Positions 23,741 through 27,985 of a stretch of DNA of 27,985 bases are shown one piece after another. The notes beneath the pieces are model-generated. The model made no database searches and was not told the origin of the DNA. It saw nothing but the letters and a program-made list of their open reading frames with translations. The DNA comes from Candidatus Latescibacteria bacterium 4484_7 (lineage in GTDB: Bacteria > Krumholzibacteriota > Krumholzibacteriia > Krumholzibacteriales > Krumholzibacteriaceae). The stretch covers positions 1 through 27,985 of the forward strand of contig NATK01000001.1 in the NCBI GenBank assembly GCA_002085285.1. Reading direction: 5' to 3'. Position 1 is the stretch's first letter, and each line of letters opens with the position of its first letter. Both the position numbers and the translations under genes were made by a program.

Positions 23741-24502
23741 TTGAGTGAAATCGTAAAAGACGAAGGTGTTGTTCTGAGGACATACGATTTCCTTGAGACG
23801 AGCATGATCGTTTCTCTCTTTACGAGGAGAAGGGGAAAGATAAGGCTGATTGCAAAGGGAGCACGGAGGAAAGGCTTTCCCGGTGCATGCTTGCGGTTGG
23901 GCACTATAGGCGAATTCGTCTATTACCTGAAGGACACGAGGAAGTTGCAGCTTCTCAAGGAGGTAGACTGCAGGGATGGCGTTTTCACGGAGGATGCGAA
24001 TTTCGAAGCTCTCTGCATACTTCAAGCGGGCCTCGAGATCATAGACAGATTGACCGAAGAGGGTGGCGAGGACGAAGAGAATTTCGATTTGTTAAAAGGA
24101 TTTATCAGGAATTTGGCATTTGCAAGGGAACCGTGGGCGATGTTTTTTGCGTTCGAAATAGGTTTTCTCAGGAATTATGGATTGTATCCGTCTTCGTCCT
24201 ACTGTGCGAGGTGCGGGGTCGAATTGAAGGGGAATGTTTTCGTCGAGTCGTCTGTGGCCGCCTTTCTTTGCGAGAAGTGTGCGGGGAAATCCGCGTTTCC
24301 TTTGAAAGAGGACTCTTTCGAGGTGCTGAGAAGAATGGAAAGCGGAAGCATTGATTCAAAGGCATTCGAAACAATCCGAACCATGACGATCGGCGAGCCT
24401 GAGAGAAAAGAGATAGGAAGAATGCTGCACAGGGTCTTTCAAAGGCATATGGAGAGATACCGCCTTCCGGGATCGTTGAAGATGCTTGGGGGGGTGAGCT
24501 GA
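23741..24502 (+). CDS. recO: DNA repair protein RecO
   Basis: 253 residues from a TTG with GGTGGT just upstream. The OB-fold at the N-terminus shows the family start (DEGVVLRTYDFLETSMIVSL, then RGKIRLIAKGARR) and a FVYYLKDTRKLQLLKEV strand. The helical C-terminal part carries a zinc-binding set of cysteines (CARC 155-158 and CEKC 177-180). RecO anneals single-stranded DNA and helps load RecA with RecR in gap repair. The stop codon lies two bases before the glyQ start. Pairing of recO with glyQ-glyS is a known arrangement in several phyla. Confidence 0.93.
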   Translation: MSEIVKDEGVVLRTYDFLETSMIVSLFTRRRGKIRLIAKGARRKGFPGACLRLGTIGEFVYYLKDTRKLQLLKEVDCRDGVFTEDANFEALCILQAGLEIIDRLTEEGGEDEENFDLLKGFIRNLAFAREPWAMFFAFEIGFLRNYGLYPSSSYCARCGVELKGNVFVESSVAAFLCEKCAGKSAFPLKEDSFEVLRRMESGSIDSKAFETIRTMTIGEPERKEIGRMLHRVFQRHMERYRLPGSLKMLGGVS

Positions 24503-24504
24503 AT

Positions 24505-25395
24505 TTGACGTTTCAGGATGTAGTCTCGACGCTGGAGATGTTCTGGGCTGAAAGGGAATGTTTGATTCTGACCCCGTATAACTCGGAGGTTGGAGCCGGT
24601 ACGATGAACCCCGCTACCTTCCTCAGGGTCCTCGGACCTGAGCCGTGGAAGGCTGCTTATATAGAACCGTCCAAGAGGCCGAAGGATGGACGTTATGGAG
24701 AGAATCCGAACAGGGTTCAGCAGTTCAATCAATTTCAAGTGATTCTAAAACCTTCGCCGGAGGATGTGGTGCCTCTCTATATCGAGAGCCTTGAAGCCCT
24801 GGGTATCGTGCCCGAGGAACACGACATAAGATTAGTCGAGGATGATTGGGAATCTCCGACACTGGGGGCCGCGGGTCTCGGTTGGGAGGTTTGGCTCGAC
24901 GGAATGGAGGTTACTCAGTTTACCTATTTCCAGCAGGCCGGTGGTGTCGAGCTCGAACCGATATCCACCGAGATCACGTACGGATTGGAGAGGATCTGTA
25001 TGTATCTGCAGGGCGTAGATGATATCATGGAGATCGAGTGGGGTGGAGGCGTGAGCTGGGGAGAGCTCTTCAAGGATGCAGAAAGGGATTTCAGCGCATT
25101 CCATTTCGAAGCCGTAGATGCAGATTTTTATTTCGAGATGTTCGAGAAGTTCCGTGTCGAATCGAAGCGCCTGCTCGAAGCGGGTCTCGTTATGCCGGCT
25201 TATGATTATGTTCTAAAGTGCTCGCATTTGTTCAACGTGCTCGATGCGAGGGGCGCAATTAGTGTATCGGAACGAACGAGCTACATAGCGAAAATAAGGG
25301 ACCTGGCGAGGGGTATTGCTGCACGCTACATCGACCGTAGAGAGGCTCTGGGCTTTCCGCTTCTGGAGACAAAAAAGAGGGGGAGAAGGTCTTGA
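24505..25395 (+). CDS. glyQ: Glycyl-tRNA synthetase alpha subunit
   Basis: 296 residues from a TTG following a GGGGGGGTGAG stretch that can serve as a ribosome site. The alpha subunit holds the class II active site that activates glycine. Family hallmarks are complete: GAGTMNPATFLRVLGPEPW, YIEPSKRPKDGRYGENPNR, QFQVILKPSP, DDWESPTLGAAGLGWEVWLD, GMEVTQFTYFQQAGG and EITYGLERICMYLQGV. It works as an alpha2beta2 enzyme with GlyS, encoded next, whose TTG start overlaps this stop (TTGA). Presence of the two-subunit enzyme rather than the single-chain form fits most diderm bacteria. Confidence 0.97.
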   Translation: MTFQDVVSTLEMFWAERECLILTPYNSEVGAGTMNPATFLRVLGPEPWKAAYIEPSKRPKDGRYGENPNRVQQFNQFQVILKPSPEDVVPLYIESLEALGIVPEEHDIRLVEDDWESPTLGAAGLGWEVWLDGMEVTQFTYFQQAGGVELEPISTEITYGLERICMYLQGVDDIMEIEWGGGVSWGELFKDAERDFSAFHFEAVDADFYFEMFEKFRVESKRLLEAGLVMPAYDYVLKCSHLFNVLDARGAISVSERTSYIAKIRDLARGIAARYIDRREALGFPLLETKKRGRRS

Positions 25396-27560
25396 GAGAA
25401 GATTTCGTCCTTGAGATAGGCTCTGAGGATCTGCCCAGCAGATATGTCGATTTGGCCATCGATCAACTGAGGGAAACGTTCAGGAAGTTTTTCGAATCGC
25501 ATCGTATCGATTACGATGAGTTGCACACCTTTGGCACCCCTAGAAGGCTTGTTCTTTTCGTTGAAGGGCTCGCTTCGAAGCAGAGGACAGTCGAAGAGCA
25601 GATCATAGGGCCGCCCGCCAAGGCGGCGATAGATAATGAAGGTAAATTTACCAAGGCGGCTGAAGGATTTGCGCGTTCGCAGGGTGTGGAAGTAAAATCT
25701 CTGCATATCGTAGATACACCCCGTGGAGACTATATGGCAGTCACGAAGAAGGTGAGGGGGCGTCCTACACAATCTCTTCTCAAGGAAGAACTCGCCGAGC
25801 TCATAGGTTCAATAAAATTTCCCAAGATGATGAAATGGGACAACTCTCATCTCAAATGGGCCCGGCCTATCAGATGGGTATTGTGCATGCTCGGCAGAAA
25901 GAGTCTCCGTTTCAGGATGGGCAATATTGTTGCGGGAAGCAAGACCAAGCTTGACCCGTACGGTAGGAGCATGGTTGGTGTGAAGGGCCCCGAAGATTAT
26001 TTCGCAATCATCGAGAAGGCCGGAATTATTCTCGATTCCGCAGAGCGAAAAAGATCGGTGAAGAGAATGGCAGAGAAGGCGGCTGCCCGCTCTGGAGGTC
26101 GGCTCGTCGAGGATGATGAACTTGTAGGGATTGTCGCAAATATGCTGGAACGCCCTGTTGTTGTTCGAGGTTCTTATGACGAAGAATTCCTGAAGCTTCC
26201 GAGAGAGGTCATAGTGACTGCACTGAAGAGTCACCAGAAATATTTCTCCGTGGAGCAGAAAAGAGGATTTGGTTTGCTTCCCTTGTTTGTTGCGTTCGCC
26301 GACGGCTCGAAGAAGAATATCTCCGGGATAAAGAAAGGCTTCGAGAGGGTCCTTCAGGCGAGGCTCGATGATGCTGTGTTCTACTTCAACGAAGACACGG
26401 CACAACCGCTGGAGGAGCTTGCCCAGAAACTCGATTCGATCGTCTGGCTCGAAGGCCTTGGCACGTTGAGGCAAAAGGCGAAGCGAATGGAGAAACTCGC
26501 TCTTTGGATGATGCAAGCGTGGGGAGTGGGCGGCGGCGATATCGAGGGAAAGACAAGGAAGGCTGCGCTTCTCGCGAAGGCCGATCTTGCAAGTGAAATG
26601 GTCAAAGACGGCAAGGAATTCACTTTGCTTCAGGGATACATCGGAAGAGAGTATGCCCTCGTCTCGGGAGAAGATAGAGAGATAGCCGATGCAATTTTTG
26701 AGCATTACCTCCCGAGGTTTGCTGAGGATGACCTGCCTAAGGGTATAATCGGCGTTCTCCTCGCCCTTGCGGACAAACTCGATTCCATCGCCGGGTGCTT
26801 CGCTCTCGGTCTCGAGCCGACTGGTTCACAGGATCCCTATGCTCTGAGAAGGCAGTCACTCGGTGTTTTGAGAATCATGCTGGAGAGGGAGCTCCGGATC
26901 TCCCTGCGTTCAATGGTTGGCGAGGCAGTCCGTCTGGTTCTCGATGATATCGAAAGCTCCAGAGTGGATATGGATCCCGGCAAGCTCGAGAACGCTGTGT
27001 TCGATTTTCTCAACCAGAGGTTCAACGTGATGCTCAAGTCTGAGGGGTATGACTACGACCTCGTTCTATCTGCTCTGTCGGCTCCGTGGGAAACGCCTGT
27101 ATCGGTGCTCGAGCTGGTGAAGGAGTTGCAGTCGATTCGTGAAGAAGGCCACCTGGAGGAGATCGTACTGCCTATAAAGAGGATCGTTAATATTCTCCCT
27201 GCTCCTTACAAAGAGGGGTACAGCAGGGATAAGGGCCTTGCCTCGCTCAAGGCTTTCTCTTCGCACGATACGGAGAAGCTGGGAATTTCAGTGGAGATTT
27301 TTACCGACGAGGCCGAGAGAAGGCTTTTCAATAAATTATCGAGGTTCTCATCGAAGATGGCGGAGATCTACGAAAAAAATGAACCGAAGGGTATCATCGA
27401 AGTCATTAAGCGGCTCAAGAATAGTATTGACAAGTACTTCGACAAGGTCCTCGTCAATTGCGAGGATGAGAAAGTGAGAGAAAACAGGTTGTCTTTTCTT
27501 GCTCGATTCTTCGAGATGGTCTCGTTGTTCTGTGACTTTTCCAAGATCGCCGGTGAATGA
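25392..27560 (+). CDS. glyS: Glycyl-tRNA synthetase beta subunit
   Basis: 722 residues, near the family norm of about 690. It recognises and positions tRNA-Gly for GlyQ. The start VLEIGSEDLPSRYVDLAIDQ is diagnostic, followed by FGTPRRLVLFVEGL, IGPPAKAAIDNEGKFTKAAE, KFPKMMKWDNSHLKWARPIRW and EVIVTALKSHQKYF. The HD-like domain shows DLPKGIIGVLLALADKLDSI and PTGSQDPYALRRQSLGVLRI. A C-terminal anticodon-binding-like region (DALR type) closes the protein. It starts with TTG overlapping the glyQ stop and is the last gene of the run. A T7 tract at 27602-27608 lies about 40 bases after the stop, but no solid stem precedes it. Confidence 0.97.
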   Translation: MREDFVLEIGSEDLPSRYVDLAIDQLRETFRKFFESHRIDYDELHTFGTPRRLVLFVEGLASKQRTVEEQIIGPPAKAAIDNEGKFTKAAEGFARSQGVEVKSLHIVDTPRGDYMAVTKKVRGRPTQSLLKEELAELIGSIKFPKMMKWDNSHLKWARPIRWVLCMLGRKSLRFRMGNIVAGSKTKLDPYGRSMVGVKGPEDYFAIIEKAGIILDSAERKRSVKRMAEKAAARSGGRLVEDDELVGIVANMLERPVVVRGSYDEEFLKLPREVIVTALKSHQKYFSVEQKRGFGLLPLFVAFADGSKKNISGIKKGFERVLQARLDDAVFYFNEDTAQPLEELAQKLDSIVWLEGLGTLRQKAKRMEKLALWMMQAWGVGGGDIEGKTRKAALLAKADLASEMVKDGKEFTLLQGYIGREYALVSGEDREIADAIFEHYLPRFAEDDLPKGIIGVLLALADKLDSIAGCFALGLEPTGSQDPYALRRQSLGVLRIMLERELRISLRSMVGEAVRLVLDDIESSRVDMDPGKLENAVFDFLNQRFNVMLKSEGYDYDLVLSALSAPWETPVSVLELVKELQSIREEGHLEEIVLPIKRIVNILPAPYKEGYSRDKGLASLKAFSSHDTEKLGISVEIFTDEAERRLFNKLSRFSSKMAEIYEKNEPKGIIEVIKRLKNSIDKYFDKVLVNCEDEKVRENRLSFLARFFEMVSLFCDFSKIAGE

Positions 27561-27636
27561 GGAAAATGAACCGGGTATTTCCTTCCTGCACGCCGATCGA
27601 GTTTTTTTGTTCCTAAGAGAGTTTTCGAACCACATC

Positions 27637-27733
27637 GTCTTATCCGAATTTGAGGGAACTGAAGATACATCATAACTCCTAATAACAGGGAGGGCACCTT
27701 GCCTATTCCTGTTGCCGGTCTTATCCGAATTTG
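27637..27733. repeat. 16-bp direct repeat pair flanking a hairpin
   Basis: GTCTTATCCGAATTTG occurs at 27637-27652 and again, identically, at 27718-27733, 81 bases apart. Between them lies an imperfect hairpin (AACAGG 27684-27689 with CCTGTT 27708-27713, with GGCA/TGCC inside). The second copy ends four bases before the -35 box of a strong promoter, so the pair could be regulator binding sites or the scar of a small duplication. Confidence 0.6.
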
Positions 27734-27737
27734 CATC

Positions 27738-27767
27738 TTGACAATTTGACTGCTCTTGTGGTAGAAT
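27738..27767 (+). promoter_or_regulatory. Strong sigma-70 type promoter
   Basis: A consensus TTGACA (27738-27743) and TAGAAT (27762-27767) are separated by 18 bases. Transcription should begin near 27774, in front of a structured region with no long open frame. Confidence 0.7.
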
Positions 27768-27773
27768 CTTACT

Positions 27774-27985
27774 GTCTCGAAAAGGCGGAGTGTCTGAGTG
27801 TCCCTTAATGTTAGGGGCAAACCTCCTATACGGAGCGGGGTTAGACCCCCACCGCCGTTGGAGGGCCGGGCTTACTCGACAAATAAGTTTTAACTCTTCT
27901 AACGGAAGGAAACCCTTGCTACGTAATAGAACGAATCTTTAGAGAGGAGGTGATGAGAGTATAAAGATTCGGGTTCTAGAGGGGG
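27774..27985 (+). ncRNA. Unassigned structured RNA or mRNA leader (runs off the window)
   Basis: Base pairing is dense. GGCGG (27784-27788) pairs with CCGCC (27852-27856) and closes a three-arm junction with hairpins 27800-27818 (6 bp), 27823-27835 (4 bp) and 27837-27849 (5 bp). An alternative helix joins CCTCC (27822-27826) with GGAGG (27860-27864) and would break that junction. A 15-bp hairpin with a GG bulge follows (27927-27941 with 27962-27978), with AGGAGG in its 20-base loop. I could not match this to tmRNA, RNase P, SRP, 6S or a known riboswitch. Either a stand-alone RNA or the leader of the next gene would fit. Confidence 0.45.
27961..27985 (+). CDS. rpsU: Possible beginning of ribosomal protein S21 gene (partial)
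   Basis: Eight codons from ATA at 27961 read IKIRVLEG, which resembles the start of S21 proteins (MxVIKVRxxE-type). AGGAGG (27945-27950) lies 10 bases before. No usual start codon is in frame: the nearby ATG at 27953 and GTG at 27950 read into TAA at once. One added base between GT and ATA would join ATG-AGA-GTN to this frame, giving MRVIKIRVLEG. So this may be a sequence error, a rare start codon, or chance. The window ends before it can be judged. Confidence 0.2.

Noticed and set aside
27561..27610. Intrinsic terminator after glyS
   Set aside because: A T7 tract exists at 27602-27608, but the only stem nearby (GGAAA/TTTCC) is about 20 bases upstream and weak.
27784..27857. tRNA gene (the start resembles tRNA-Ser and the ends can pair as an acceptor stem)
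   Set aside because: The D arm cannot pair, the anticodon arm has a 5-base loop, the T arm has a 3-base loop, and an A-A mismatch disrupts the acceptor stem.
27774..27985. tmRNA, RNase P, SRP or 6S RNA
   Set aside because: None of the signature segments is present: no tmRNA tag ending or tRNA-like ends, no GAGGAAAGTC of RNase P, no SRP GGAAGGAAGCAGCC loop.

Overview
The window reads as ordinary chromosome of a Gram-negative (diderm) bacterium, most likely from the FCB superphylum or a neighbouring candidate phylum (Krumholzibacteria, Eisenbacteria or Latescibacteria type). This is inferred from four things: a PorV-like outer-membrane protein, a secreted protein with a type IX-like C-terminal sorting domain, an LpxH-type lipid A enzyme, and a short (287 aa) primary sigma factor of the Bacteroidetes kind. 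Shine-Dalgarno sites are frequent and several promoters look like E. coli -35/-10 boxes, which argues against Bacteroidetes proper. No insertion sequence, phage gene, CRISPR array or clear tRNA/rRNA gene was seen.

Region 1 (1-6.5 kb) is cell-surface biology. It holds an FN3 lipoprotein, a 1105-residue M6-peptidase-like surface protein whose zinc motif has been lost, and a PorV/PorQ-like barrel. The barrel gene overlaps tail-to-tail with an LpxH-like phosphoesterase on the minus strand. A structured non-coding stretch ending in a strong terminator lies before the M6-like gene.

Region 2 (6.6-12.9 kb) holds a small coiled-coil protein, the primary sigma factor (with a promoter, a long untranslated leader and a clear terminator), then envelope genes: an M23 peptidase, an AMIN/amidase_3/LysM amidase, a YbbR/CdaR-like protein and a membrane-anchored protein that resembles PhnD-type binding proteins.

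Region 3 (12.9-17.6 kb) has a good promoter followed by a VanZ-like protein, hisS and aspS (overlapping), then two lipoproteins, one coiled-coil and one with coiled-coil plus two LysM-like modules.

Region 4 (17.7-27.6 kb) is a compact run of eight genes: phoH, a PgpH-type 7TM-HD phosphodiesterase, ybeY, a CorC/HlyC-like CBS protein, a DUF502 protein, recO, glyQ and glyS. Several genes overlap and five begin with TTG. These serve RNA and ribosome maturation, nucleotide signalling, repair and glycyl-tRNA synthesis.

Region 5 (27.6-27.985 kb) is non-coding. It has a 16-bp direct repeat, a strong promoter and the 5' part of a highly structured transcript. That transcript contains a 74-nt cloverleaf-like fold, a competing helix, and a 15-bp hairpin carrying a Shine-Dalgarno sequence in its loop. 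It runs off the window, perhaps into an S21 (rpsU)-like gene.

The most notable points are the inactivated M6 peptidase, the two unassigned structured RNA regions (1178-1339 and 27774-27985), the sigma-factor leader, and the PhnD-like anchored protein coupled to YbbR.
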